Source: Colletotrichum lupini
Lineage: Eukaryota; Ascomycota; Sordariomycetes; Glomerellales; Glomerellaceae
Length of the DNA stretch: 64,000 nucleotides
Direction of reading: 5' to 3'
NCBI RefSeq assembly: GCF_023278565.1
Contig: NC_064673.1
Location: 434,001-498,000 of the forward strand
In this document: piece after piece, positions 1 through 12,027 of the stretch
Numbering within the stretch: position 1 is the first letter of the stretch
How the letters are laid out: every line of letters begins with the position of its first letter
The notes under the pieces: model-generated
Databases searched by the model: none
Seen by the model: the letters and a program-made list of their open reading frames with translations, nothing else
What the model was told of the DNA's origin: nothing
Made by a program: the position numbers and the translations under genes

Positions 1-424
1 CCATCAACACTGAGTCTCGATTTCGTGCACAAGTCGAAAACCTTCTCGATGCCCATGTCTTCGAACAGATGGCACGAGGGCGCAGCTGCGCAGGGCTGGC
101 GGAAACCTGCTAACTGGGTGTTATTGTCTCAGTACCGGCAAACCGGCCGCCGTCAATATCTCTGCGACTCGTCAAGTGGGGTTGGTCTCCGCCGATCAGC
201 CAGTCACCCAAAGCTTTGATCAGAACGCACTGGGGGGGCACGCAAGCCCAGCGAATGGTCTCGCCCTTTCTGATTAGCCATCGAGGATCACCCTGCAACG
301 TCCATTGATGGTGTGTTTCTCCACGTGGGTAAAGAGCAAGCAAGAAAAAATCGAAGCTTTTTTGCTGTTTTATCCCTCTCTTTAGTTTTCAGTCTCTGCG
401 GGTTTGCGCACGAGTAATTCGATA
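1..424. other. Non-coding flank left of the transposon block
   Basis: Ordinary base composition, with CA and TG present at normal-looking frequency. The short open frames here (under 80 codons) show no recognisable protein, and I see no splice-linked model. The segment ends at a TA dinucleotide (423-424) where the AT-rich element begins. A 9-bp word, TTTGCGCAC, at 403-411 recurs just beyond the element's other end (12041-12049). Confidence 0.5.
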
Positions 425-521
425 AACTAATAATAACCCCCCCTAGTTAAGGTAAGAGTCCCGTGCATAATAGTAAGTACTTAGTTATTAATAGATCCCT
501 AGGTAAATTTTTAACTAATTA
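425..521 (+). repeat. Left terminal inverted repeat of the outer element
   Basis: The outer end begins AACTAATAATAAC, followed by a C-run, CTAGTTAAGGTAAGAGTC and then CCGTGCATAA. It matches the reverse complement of 11934-12027 with only a few transitions and small gaps. The inner part of the arm (GTGCATAA) keeps TG and CA, so the tips look less mutated than the interior. It is preceded by a TA at 423-424. Confidence 0.85.
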
Positions 522-3500
522 GGGGCTAGAAATATTTTACTATATAATCGCTTTATTACTAATTTAAATATTACGAGTTTTATATAATAAGGGAATATAT
601 TATTTTACGCTTTATTAAATTATTTTAGAAATATTTCTTAATTATATTTCTTTTTAATTATATTAAAATTCGCTTATTATAACTAACTCTATAGAATTAT
701 TCTTATAAAACTTATTTATTATATATAATAATAATATTATTTTAATACTTTTATTTTAGTAAAGCGAATTTAATTTATTATAAAATATCTGAGAAAATTT
801 AGATTACGATAGTATATTTACTTTATATCCTAATTTTTATAAATATCGAGCTCCTATTTATAAAGAATTAATTAGATAAATAAGTATTATATAAATTAAA
901 CTTATATACTAAATATTAATATAATACTTAAGTTATAAAAAATAATTCTAATAATTATATTATTATTTTTAATAACTTAAATATCCGTATTAAAACTTAA
1001 AATAACCGAGGTATTATTATAATATAATAGCTTTAATATACGGCCGGTATACTTAAGTTTTTTTTAATTATTAATAATAAAGTTATACATATTATTTTAA
1101 TTAAAACCTTATTTATATAAAAAATCGAGCGGCTATAAGATATAATATATTTAACTTTTTATTTCTTAATATTAAAAATTATTAAAAAATAGTAGATTTA
1201 ATATAATACTTAACGGGGTATTATTAGTTTTTTAATAATTAGTATTATTCTAAGAAATATATTTATAATATAATATTATTATACTTATTAAAATAATAAA
1301 GCCTATTTATATATACCCTATAACAACTTTTATTATATAATTATTTTAAAGGACCTCGTTAAGAAGTATAATATACTACGAAATAGAGTTAAGACATTTA
1401 ACATTATAAAAAAGATTATTAAATAAGTCCGGTTATTTAAAAAATATTTTAGAAACGTTTTAAAAACGTTTTAAAAATATTTCTAATCGTTTTTTTTTTA
1501 AATAAAATATTATTTATACTATATATACTAGATTTAAAAAAGGCATTATATATTAAAAATAGAATATAATATGTTTTTTTAAACTAAGGAAGATATAATA
1601 TAGTATATATATAAAATTACTTAATAAGATAATATAAAAAACTTATAAAAAACTTAATAAGAGCTTATTAGTTTTTAGTAATAAATCTTAGTATACTAAA
1701 ATTCGTATCCTTTATAAAGACTTATAAATTATTACTTTTATTTAATTTTATTAAATTAGAAATATTATATATAATATATTAAAGTAGCTATAAATAAAAC
1801 GGATACGTAATTGATAAAAAAAAAAAGGGGTTAAAAATACTTTATATTTATATTAAGTCGTTAAAAACGTCCTATTTATAATAAGCTTATTAAATATTTT
1901 ATTAAGGGATAAGACTAAGTTATTACTAATTAAATAAAACTTATTTTAAACCACTATTTAAACTTAAAATAATAAAGTATTCTGTTAAATATCGATACTT
2001 TATTCTAAAAGATATTAAGATAATACTATTTATTATTTTAATATTTTATAATAAATATAACTATCCTCTACTATTACTAAATAAAACTTTAAAAACTATT
2101 ATTTAAAGTAATTTTTAAGTTCTTTAGAGGATTAATAAACTAAGTACGAGTTTAAACGCCTTTCTTCGATCTTTTTAATTCTAAGAATTCTTAGCTAAGA
2201 ATAAGAAGTAAATAATTATAAATATTTATTAAAGCCTTATAAAAATAGACTTTTTATAATATATTATTTATAAATAATAGATTTTTTTATTTCTTAGGGG
2301 AAGTTAGACCTTAGCTTTTATATTATAATAGTAAAGAGAAATAAATAAGCGAATATATATAAGTTTTTTTATAAATATAAAAAGATAGCTATTTTAATAT
2401 TATAATAAGTATATAATATATTTAATATACGTACTAATCTAATATTAACTATATAGGTATTTACTTTTTTTTTAAAAATAAGCGGAATAATAGAAGTTTA
2501 ATAATATAAAGTTATTTATAGTTAATATAAACTATAAATATATAAAGGGTATAGGTTAATAAGAAATTATCTAGGGCTAGTATAGTTAGAATAATAAAAA
2601 AGGTATATTATAATATTAGAAATGTTTTCGAAATATTTCTTAACCTTTATTCTAAAATTACTAATATATTATTTATAAAGCTCTACTTTTTATACGGGTC
2701 TATATAAATACCGAAATTATAAATATATATTACCATATATTTTAAGCTATGTTTAATATCTTAGAGCGAAATATTAAGTTTAGGTTTAATAAAAATATAT
2801 TTATAAAACTAGCCTTTTTAAAATTACTTTAAATTAAATAGATATAGTAATTAAGGGCTTAAGTAAATACTTTATTAAAAAGTTTAACTTTTAATAAATA
2901 TAGCTTATATAGGTCTAAAACTATATATACTTATATTATATATATTTTAAAAGAGGTATTAAAGAACTCCTAAATAAAAATTATTCTCGTAATATAAACT
3001 CTACTTATAATATATTAATATCTTTTTTAAAATATTAAACGGTACTTAATTATAATAAGCTATATAATATAAATTATTATAAGTATTATGTCTTATTATA
3101 TATAGCTTATAATAAAAACATTTTAGAAATATTTCGAAAGGGGAAAACGTTTTTAGAATGTTTTTGAAATGTTTCTTATTAATGCCTCGCTTAATTAATA
3201 ATAATTTATTACTTTATAAAAAACTTTCCGTAATATACTAACTAAGTAAAATATAAACGAGAACTATATATTATAACTAGGTTTTATAATAAGATAACTA
3301 AGGTTTTTTTAGAAAACTAGCTTTTAATACCCAATAGTATAAATATAATCGACATTTTTTATTTAGTTTTATATATTTAGACTAGCTAGTATCTCCCTCT
3401 ATTTATTATAATTAATAAGTATATATTAATAATTAGCTATTATAAGAATTAACTAATTTTAATAATACTCGCAACTAAAATTAGAATTTAATATTACGGG

Positions 3501-4355
3501 ATTTTATAATATATTATAAATATATTATAACTTTATATCGAAATATTAGTATTATAGGCCGTTTTTAGTATTTAATATAATATTAAAATATATTTAAAAT
3601 GCGCTTTAATAAATATTTATTAACTATTAAATTAAAAAAGAAAGTAAGAGATCGGGCTAAGAGTTTATAAATTAATATTAAAGAATTATCTCGTACTTAA
3701 TAAAGAACTTATAAGGATTTAGTTACTAATTAATAAAGTAGTTTTTAAAGCGAGAATTTAATAACTTTAGTTTTAATAATTATAATAATTTTAATAATAC
3801 TCGGTCTTAATACGGAGTAAGTATTTTATTTTTTAAAGTACTTTTTTTATTAAATAAAAATCGAAACCCCCCGAGTTCCTTAGTACTTTATAATAGTTTA
3901 TAAAAATAAGCTACTTAATTATAAACGTAAATAAGTATAAATTATTTTATATTTAAAAAATAATAAATAAGGGTTAATAAGATTCAAGAAAATAAAGAAT
4001 AAAAAGAATAGAAGTTTAAGCTTAAATAAGAACGTAAAGAGCATAAGTTTTTAATAAACTAAGCTTATAAAGAGCATAAGTTTATTATAAAATAAAATTA
4101 CTTAAATAGGGTAATAGAAGTAAAAAATAGCGCTTAATTAACGAAAATAGGAGTAGGAAATAAGCTAGTAAAATAAAAGCTTTTTAAATATTTTTATATT
4201 TATTTCTTTTTTAACTTTTATTTTTATTTGAATAATTTAAAATATTTCTTTTACAATATTAATATAAAGTATAAATTAATATTTATAATATTTTATTAAA
4301 TTATAAATAAGAATGTTTTATAGGTTTTTTTAAGTATTAATAATAATAAAAATTA

Positions 4356-4597
4356 TTCTTTTAATAAAGTAATCCGTTAGGGCCGTATTATATATTACGT
4401 ATTAAAAAAAGCTAAATATATTACGCTTTATACTTAATTACTAATTAAAATAACTCCTAGCTTTTTATTACTTATTTAAAAAGCAAGTTATTCTTATTTT
4501 AATATATATAAAACCTCTTAATATTAGCTTATATAAGTAGCTAAACTTTATATTATATACTTCTTTTTATTAAATATTAAGAGACTTTTTATATATT
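4356..4597 (+). repeat. Direct repeat copy A (LTR-like), heavily RIP-mutated
   Basis: This 242-bp stretch aligns along its length with 8036-8277 in the same orientation. Almost every difference is C in the other copy to T here, or G to A, for example AATCCGTTAGGGCCGTA against AATCCGCCGGGGCCGTA. It lies directly outside the left arm of the 4604-9314 inverted-repeat element. Two same-direction copies about 3.7 kb apart resemble LTRs, but there are no TG...CA ends, and the inverted repeats between the copies argue against a simple retrotransposon. Confidence 0.7.
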
Positions 4598-4775
4598 GTT
4601 TTAGGAATTAATATACGGGCGTTATAAATTAATATACGGGCGTCGCTCTTATATGGGCGTTGTTATTCTACTTTTTAATTAGTTTAAAAAAAAATTATTA
4701 ATATAGTTAAATTCTACTAAATACTTATAAAGTATCCTAAGCCTTTATTCCTTTACTCTCTCTATACTTAAATTA

Positions 4776-7700
4776 TATTATTAAGCCTCGAAATCTAACT
4801 TATAATATTTATTTATAATAGCTTTTATGATTAGAATTAAAAACGTTCTTTAAGGCTAATTTTAAAGTAATACCCTTATTAAAAGACTTCTCCCTCTATA
4901 AAAGTAATTATTAATTAATTACGGCCTCTTATTATTATTTAATTAATTATTATTATCTCCCTTTTTAAAAAGTAGCTACTCTAACGTTAACTAATTTTAT
5001 AAAATTAATAATCTTAAAAACTAATACGACTTTATTACTAAGCTCCTAATTAGTATATTATAAAATATATAACCTCTTATAAATAATTATTTTAATATAG
5101 AGCTTATATTATACTTTACTTACTATTTTCCCAAGGGAATAATAAAAACCTAGCGGACTACCCTTTTATAACTTTTTTTAAAATATAACCCTTCTTTTTT
5201 TAATAAATAGTCTTAGTAACCTTCTTATTTTATAATAAAGTAGTTTAATAATACTTTTTAGCTTATTAAATAGGTTATTAAAACTAATTAATAGTTAATA
5301 ATAATACTACTTTAATAATAAGAATATATCTATTAATAATAATAAATATAAAGTCCTTAAGTTAACTTACTACTCTATTTACTCCTATAATTATTTTTTA
5401 TTTAAAATAAAACATTTTTTTAAACTATAACTTCTTATTATATTTTAAATAACTAATCCTCCTCTCTTTTTATAACCTAAATCCTAAACTTATTAATTCC
5501 TAGCGATTTAAAATAAACCTATAATACCCTTTTTAACTAAGTTAATAATTTTATAAGAGTTAATAAATTTAGTATTATAAAATGGAATAAGTATAAAGCT
5601 CGAGGCTAAATTATTTAATATATTTTTAATATAATTAGTTTAGTAAGCTTAGGCTTATATAAAGCACTAATATTTAATAATATAAGTTTCGTAAATATAG
5701 TTATAAATAGTAAGTTGTTACCGAGGCTTAAGAAGAGGATAAGTAGTTATTATATTATTATTTAAACCCCTAGTATAATTAATATAATTATAACCCTAGT
5801 TTTAAAGCTTTTACGTACCCTTTATATTATAAGCTTATTTAAGTAGTTAAGGATATTATTAAAACTATAAGCTAATAAGTTAGGATTTAGGCTCGTAACA
5901 TGTATATTATTATTTAAGAATAATTCCTAAAGTCCTTATTTACTTAGCGAGATATTTATAATATTAGGGCTTATATAAACTAAAAAAAACTAACTCAATA
6001 CTCGCTAACTATAGTATTAATTAAGCTATTTAATAAGTAAAATATTTTATACGTAATAAAATAAGTAAATAACGAGCTAAACCGCCTTATTAGCCTTATT
6101 TAGACCTTTTTTTATTATTTTTAAATATAAAAGCAATTCCCTAAAGTAATTAGCTTCGATAATACTTATAACACTAATCGCTTTAAGCTCCTTTTTTTTT
6201 AAATTACTAAGTAGACCTACTTTAAATCTATTTATAACGCCGCGTTTAGCTTTATTAATAATAAAAAACTAAAAGGTTTTTAGTTTTTTTTAATAAGTAT
6301 TTACTAACTTATAAACTAATACTTAGTCCGTTACCTTATTATTATTATTATAAACTATAATAAATAAATAAAAACTATACTAAATAAATAGTTCCCGGAT
6401 GTTTAGTAATAACTCTATATTTATTATATTAACTTTAATATTATACTTAGGGCTAAGTAAAAATAAGTTAAGAACCGTAGTTATAGTAATAATAATAATA
6501 AGTTTAATAATAAGAGATATTAGTTATTAATATAAGTAATAATTATATTAAGTAATAAGAATAAGGCTTATATTAATATACTTATTAATAAACCCCCCCC
6601 TTATATATATTATAAGGTCTTTATAATATAAAAGCTTATTATTTTTATTAAAACTAAGTATATTTTTAAAAAAGCCTAGACTAAGCTCTATAAAGAGTTT
6701 AATAACTAACGCCTAATCCTCTAATACTTTTATATAATATACTTATTTTTAAGAGTATAATAAGCCTATTATTTTATTTAAAAATACTAAAACTTTAATA
6801 CTTACGTTACCTCTAGTACTAAGTTAAATAATAATAATATTAAGGGTTATTTCTTAAATAGTTTTAATTACTTATATTAGCTTATTAACGTTATATAGGA
6901 TATAATTAGTAATTAGGAGCTATATTTTTATTAAGTTTATATAGAGGACGAGGTACTTATAGGCCGGGAGTATATAAGTACTCGCTTTAAATACCTAAGC
7001 GAACTTTAAATAATATTTTTTTAAAATATCTTATTTTAATTAGGATATAAAGCTAGCTTATAAAAAAAGTAATATTATTTAATAAGAGGCTATTTTTAGA
7101 ACTCCTTAGATTTTATAATTTAAATTATACTATTTTAATTAAGCTAAGTATTTTATATTACTATAAGATCTACTTAAATAATTAACTTAGTTAAAAAAAG
7201 TATTATAAGTTTATTCTAAATTATTAAGAATCGGTAAATTTAGGATTTTAATTATAAAAAGAAAAGAAGATCGGTTATTTAAAATATAATAAGAGGTTAT
7301 AGTTTAAAAAAACGCTTTATTTTAAATAAAAAATAGCTATAAGAGTAAATAGGGTAATAAGTTAACTTAAGGACCTTATATTTATTATTATTAATAAATA
7401 TATTCTTATTATTAAAGTAGTACTATTATTAATTATTAATTAGTTTTAATAACTTATTTAATAAGTTAAAAAGTATTATTAAACTACTTTATTATAAAAT
7501 AAAAAAGTTATTAAAATTATTTATTAAAAAAAAGAAGTTATATTTTAAAAAGAATTATAAAAAAGTAGTTTACTAAGTTTTCGTTATTTTTTTTAAAAAA
7601 ATAATAAGTAAAATATAATATAAGCTCTATATTAAAATAATTATTTATAGAAAGTTACGTATTTTATAATATACTAACTAGGAGCTTAGTAATAAAATCG

Positions 7701-8035
7701 TATTATTTTTTAAAATTACTAACTTTATAAAATTAGTTAATACTAAGGTAGCTACTTTTTAAAGAGGGAGATAATAATAATTAACTAGATAATAATAATT
7801 AACTAGATAATAATAATTAACTAGATAATAATAATTAACTAGATAATAATAATTAACTAAATAATAATAAGAGGTTATAATTAATTAATAATCGTTTTTA
7901 TAAAGGGAGAAGTCTCTTATTAAGGGTATTATTTTAAAATTAGCTTTAAAAAACGTCTTTAACTCTAATTATAAAAGCTATTATAAATAAATACTATAAA
8001 TTAAATTTCGAGGCTTAATAATATAACTTAAGTAT
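4776..8035. mobile_element. Inner long-inverted-repeat element, about 3.3 kb
   Basis: The arms at about 4776-5130 and 7598-8035 are inverted copies of roughly 350 bp, starting ATACTTAA(A/G)TTATATTATTAAG. The right arm is longer because an 18-bp unit is expanded to five copies there. The 2.5 kb between the arms has no surviving reading frame. The first 15 bp or so of the left arm are shared with the inner end of the outer 4.7 kb element's arm, so the exact border is uncertain. Confidence 0.65.
7771..7860 (+). repeat. 18-bp tandem repeat, five copies
   Basis: The unit ATAATAATAATTAACTAG is repeated five times head to tail; the last copy ends TAA instead of TAG. It lies inside the right arm of the inner inverted repeat. 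The left arm holds only about one copy, so the array expanded after the arms formed. Confidence 0.9.
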
Positions 8036-8277
8036 CCCCCCCGACGGAGCAATCCGCCGGGGCCGTACCGTATATTACGTATTAAGGAAAACTAAGTATA
8101 TTACGCTCTATACCTAATTATTAATTAAAATAGCTCCCGACCTTCCCCCGCCTATCTAAAGGGCGAGCTATACTTATTTTAATATATATAAAACCTCTTA
8201 ATATTAGCCCGTATAGGTAGTTAGATCCCGTATTATATACTCTTTTTTATTAAGGGTTAGGGGGCCCCTTATATATT
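8036..8277 (+). repeat. Direct repeat copy B (LTR-like), lightly mutated
   Basis: The less mutated partner of the repeat at 4356-4597. It begins with a run of C residues and keeps GC-rich words such as GACGGAGCAATCCGCCGGGG and GGGGGCCCC that are AT-converted in copy A. It abuts the right arm of the inner inverted repeat (ending 8035). Confidence 0.7.
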
Positions 8278-9314
8278 CCCTTACGTTTATAATATAGCCT
8301 ATATTAAAGGGATTTTTAGCTCTATAAAATATAATTTCTAAGCTAGTATTAATATACTAAATCTTAATATCCGTATTAACCTAGCTATTTACGGCGTTTA
8401 TATTATTACCTAGCTAAATTCCGTATTATTAAAAAGTACTTTACTAATCCTCGGGTATACTTATATTAATTATAATAGCTATAGCGTTAAGCTAGTTAAA
8501 AAGGGTGCCTAGCTCGAGAGGGGTAGACTTATTAACGGATATTTTTAAGTTCTCGTTAAGGTAGTATTTTAACTAGCTAACCTCTTAATTAGTTATTTAA
8601 CTAGCTATTTAAGTAGTAGTTTATATATTAATAAGTTTATTTAGTAGATTTATTTAATAAATTTATTTAGTTTAAATAGAGCTTTAGGCAATATTAAAAG
8701 TAATAAGGATAGAAAGAATCTTTACGAGCTTTAGTATAAAGAGTAATAAATATTAGCCTATTTAGCCCTTTTTTAAAAAAACCTCTACGTTATTATTAAA
8801 ATTTAGAACTTCTATAGTTAAGGAAGGCCGCTTCTAATTATTATAGCTAATTATTATAGCTAATTATTATAGCTAACCTTTATTATCGACCTTTTTAACT
8901 AGCGCTACTACGTAAGTATATTGCTTAGCTTATTATTAATAAGTAATAGGGCAGCTTACTTATCCCGAATTATATAGTAGTTTTTATATCGAAATTATTA
9001 TATTACGTTAAGCGCGTACTTAGGGCATATTACGTATATTATATAGTTAAAAAGTATACCGTATTATATAATTTCTTTTAAAAGCGTAATCCCGTTAAGG
9101 TCGATCTTTTATACTTATAAAGCCGGAAAAAAAACCACTATATAACTTAAGTATAAAAAGAGTAAAAAAATAAAAGCTTAAAATACTTTATAAGTATTTA
9201 GTAAAATCCAACTATACTAATAATTCTTTTTTAAACTAATTAAAAAGTAAAATAGTAACGCTTATATAAAAGCAACGCCCGTATATTAATTTATAATACC
9301 CGTATATTAATTCC

Positions 9315-9316
<2 letters not shown>

Positions 9317-9363
<47 letters not shown>

Positions 9364-9438
9364 ATTATTATTATTAATATTATTATTATTATTATTAATA
9401 TTATTATTATTATTATTATATAAAATAATAATAATAAT
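9317..9438 (+). repeat. ATT/TAA microsatellite tract
   Basis: A nearly pure run of ATT triplets with a few interruptions (AACATTATT, AATATTATT), turning into ATAATAATAATAATG at the right edge. It directly follows the TA flank of the 4.7 kb inverted-repeat element. A second short AAT tract lies at 9952-9976. Confidence 0.85.
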
Positions 9439-9948
9439 GTTACGAAGGTAACTTTGTTTACTTTATTATTCGCCTTATTATCAATATTACGTAAGTAAAC
9501 TATATACTATATTAATTTACGATTTCTGTAGATTATTATAGGTATTGATTATGTAAGCAATACTGCTTATATAAGCTTACGTGAGTAATGGAAAGTACTA
9601 GAAGGTAACTAAATAATCTGGAATTTACTCGAGGCGGAATTACGTACTACGATTACGCATTTACTTACGTATACGCTTATTAATTATATTATAATTAATA
9701 AGTAATGGAATATTCTAGTAGGAGGTTTTTATGCCTATATATAGGCGTGTATTTGCCTACCTAGACCTTTCGTTAAGCAAGCAACTTCTTATATAGTAAT
9801 TCAACTATATTACTCTCTTTATTACAAAACCCTCTTTTATATACGCTTATTTCCCCTATATTTATATATTCTTGCTTCTATATGAATATTTACTTTTTAT
9901 ATTTTTTATAAGAATATCCCGTATTACTTCGTTAAAGCTATACGTGCT
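9439..9948 (+). repeat. RIP-spared island, possible solo LTR or unrelated insertion
   Basis: About 0.5 kb between two AAT-type microsatellites in which TG and CA dinucleotides are common again (for example ATTGATTATGTAAGCAATAC and GAGTAATGGAAAGTACTAG). It begins near TGTTACGAAGG and ends near TTACTTCGTTAA, which could be eroded LTR termini. A TATA-like CTATATATAGG sits at 9735-9745 with pyrimidine-rich sequence downstream, like an LTR promoter. There is no open frame. A solo LTR is my best guess, weakly held. Confidence 0.35.
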
Positions 9949-10195
9949 AGAAATAATAATAATAATAATAATAATAGTATAACTATATATATATATATAT
10001 ATTATTATTTATATTATTATTATAATAATAAGACTATATATTATTATAAAATATTGATATTATAATTATAAATAGTAAATTATATTGAATATATAATTAT
10101 ATAATAAGCTTATAATATATTAAAATAAGTTAATAATTTATTATTTTATTATTTATTAATTAATTTATATTTATAAATATTATAGAAATTAAAAC

Positions 10196-10390
10196 GATGA
10201 AAATATTCAAGAAATATTTGAGATATATTAAGGAAATATTTAAAATAGATTAAGGAAATATTTAGGAAATATTTAATATATATTAAGGAAATTTTTAGGA
10301 AATTTCTAGGAAATTTCTAGGAAACGTTTAGGAAATGTTTAAGAAACTTTTAGGAAATTTTTAGAAAATATTTAGGAAATATTTACGATT
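10196..10390 (+). repeat. Degenerate short tandem repeats of the AGGAAATATTT type
   Basis: About twenty imperfect units of roughly 10-11 bp built on (A)GGAAATATTT, GGAAATTTTTA, GGAAACGTTTA and GGAAATGTTTA. Relatives of the same word, often as the palindrome GAAATATTTC, occur singly or in pairs elsewhere in the block (near 528, 627, 1448, 2621, 3124, 11071 and 11640). Confidence 0.75.
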
Positions 10391-11933
10391 AAAATATTAT
10401 TTACTTAGTATTTATAGCCTTAACCTCTATTTATATATTTATTACGAATATTTCTTTATAATACTATAATATTTTTAATTTATATAGTACTACTTTAAAA
10501 AGGTAAATAAAATACTTCTATTTTAATAAACTTTTTACTTATAGACTTCCCTAGACTAATTGTTCCCTATTATTCCTTAACTTTTGATTATACTTTTTAT
10601 TTATTTATATTTTTAATAAAGATCTAGGTAGAAATAGCGGGGTTTATTTAGGAATCCGTTTTATTATTATTAGAATTATTAATAAGGGTAAGCTAGACCG
10701 GCTTATTTTTAATTATTTTATTATTTTAGCCTATTTATTTAGGGGTTTTAAAGATTTTTAGAAATAATTAATATTAAATATAATAATATATAAGTATTAA
10801 TAAAGTAACTCACTAAAAATATCCTCGTTTAGTACGAGTTTAGGGTAATAATACTTATAAAATATTAAGTAAGTTAGCTTATATATATCGGAAGAAAAAT
10901 AAATTATAAAATCTAGTTAAAAAGAGTATTAATTAAAGAATAAGTTATATTTATTATAGTTAATAATATCCTACAATTTATAAACTTTATAGCTCTCTTT
11001 AAGGCCGAGCTTAACGTTTATTTTTATTCAAATAATGTCTTATTAAAAATAATTAGTTTCATAAATTAGAAATATTTTAAAAATATTTTTATTTATAATA
11101 CCGTCCTTTTTAAAAAGGATAGTAAATAACGCCTTATTATTTATAATAGCCTTAGGCTTTTAGGGGGTATTTAAAAGCATATCCTAGCCCTTTATAAATA
11201 ATATTATTTTAGTATAATATTTTAAAAAAAATTATTAATAAGGTTAAAAATATTAATATAAAATAGGAAGTAACTTATAAGTAACCTCGAGGTTAATAAT
11301 AATAAAGAGGGATTTTTTATAAGAAATTATAAAGTTAATACGATAATCCTTTTTAAAGTACTTTTTAAGTATATTAAGAAACGACTAGTAATAATTATTA
11401 AAATAAAAGCTATTAGCTTCTAAGTAATAGTAATAAAGTTCTTTTAGTAATAAGATTATTTAACTTTATTATTATAAAAATAAGTAAATAAATTACGTAT
11501 TTAATTATAATAATAGGGATAAAACTTATATTATTAGTTTTAAATATAAGGAGATTTTTAGGCCGGCCCTTTTTATTATTAATATAGGATTTAAAGCTAT
11601 TATTATTATAATAGCGGGAAGGTATTATAAAATTAATTTAGAAATATTTTTAATTAATTATTAATAAATTTTGAGTATAATAGTAAGTTTTATAATAAAA
11701 ACTTTTAATAAAAGTTATAATAAAGAGTAGAAGTTTAGAAAAAAAATATAAAAGTTTAAAAAAAGGGATATAAAAGTTTAAAAAAAAGAATACGACTTAG
11801 CTAAGATAATAAAAAAATATAAGTCGGAATTATTTCTTATAAAGCGGACCTTAATTAAGTAATAGTACCCTAATTAGCTATAATTTATTTTTAAAATATT
11901 TCTAGCCTGAGTACCCTCAAAAAAAACGAAGTC

Positions 11934-12027
11934 TAATTAGTTAAATTTAGCCGGGATCTATTAATATCTAAGTACCTATTATTATGCACGGGACTCTTAC
12001 CTTAACTAGGGGGTGTTATTATTAGTT
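11934..12027 (-). repeat. Right terminal inverted repeat of the outer element
   Basis: The reverse complement of this arm starts AACTAATAATAACACCCCC and follows the left arm for about 95 bp, diverging after the shared AACTAATTA. It is followed by TA at 12028-12029. Differences from the left arm include one A/C change in the C-run and a few transitions. Confidence 0.85.

Larger units (their letters stand above)
4604..9314. mobile_element. Nested inverted-repeat element, 4.7 kb, with TA flanks
   Basis: The arms at 4604-4790 and 9140-9314 are inverted copies (about 180 bp). Both start GGAATTAATATACGGG and carry that motif twice (ATTAATATACGGGCG, short spacer, ATTAATATACGGG). Each end is flanked by TA (4602-4603 and 9315-9316), consistent with a Tc1/mariner-like element inserted in the larger block. 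No coding frame survives. Direct-repeat copy B and the inner 4776-8035 inverted repeat both lie within it, so it is itself composite. Confidence 0.7.
425..12027. mobile_element. RIP-degraded DNA transposon block with terminal inverted repeats
   Basis: An 11.6 kb block that is overwhelmingly A+T. It has very few CA or TG dinucleotides but still keeps CG, and no reading frame reaches 60 codons. This is the pattern left by repeat-induced point mutation, which turns CpA into TpA on both strands. The outer ends are inverted copies of each other over about 95 bp (425-521 and 11934-12027) and are flanked by TA on both sides (423-424 and 12028-12029), as in Tc1/mariner-type insertion. At 11.6 kb it is far too long for a simple mariner, and further repeats inside show nested insertions. 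The coding content is destroyed, so the superfamily is inferred only from the ends. A composite of several elements bounded by one outer element is the likeliest reading. Confidence 0.8.

Noticed and set aside
4356..8277. Classical LTR retrotransposon bounded by copies A and B
   Set aside because: No TG...CA termini, no primer-binding site or polypurine tract seen, and inverted repeats just inside copy A and just before copy B do not fit; kept as direct repeats only.
425..12027. CRISPR-like or prokaryotic repeat structures in the AT-rich block
   Set aside because: Repeats have no regular spacers; the host is a filamentous fungus and the pattern fits RIP-ed transposons and microsatellites.
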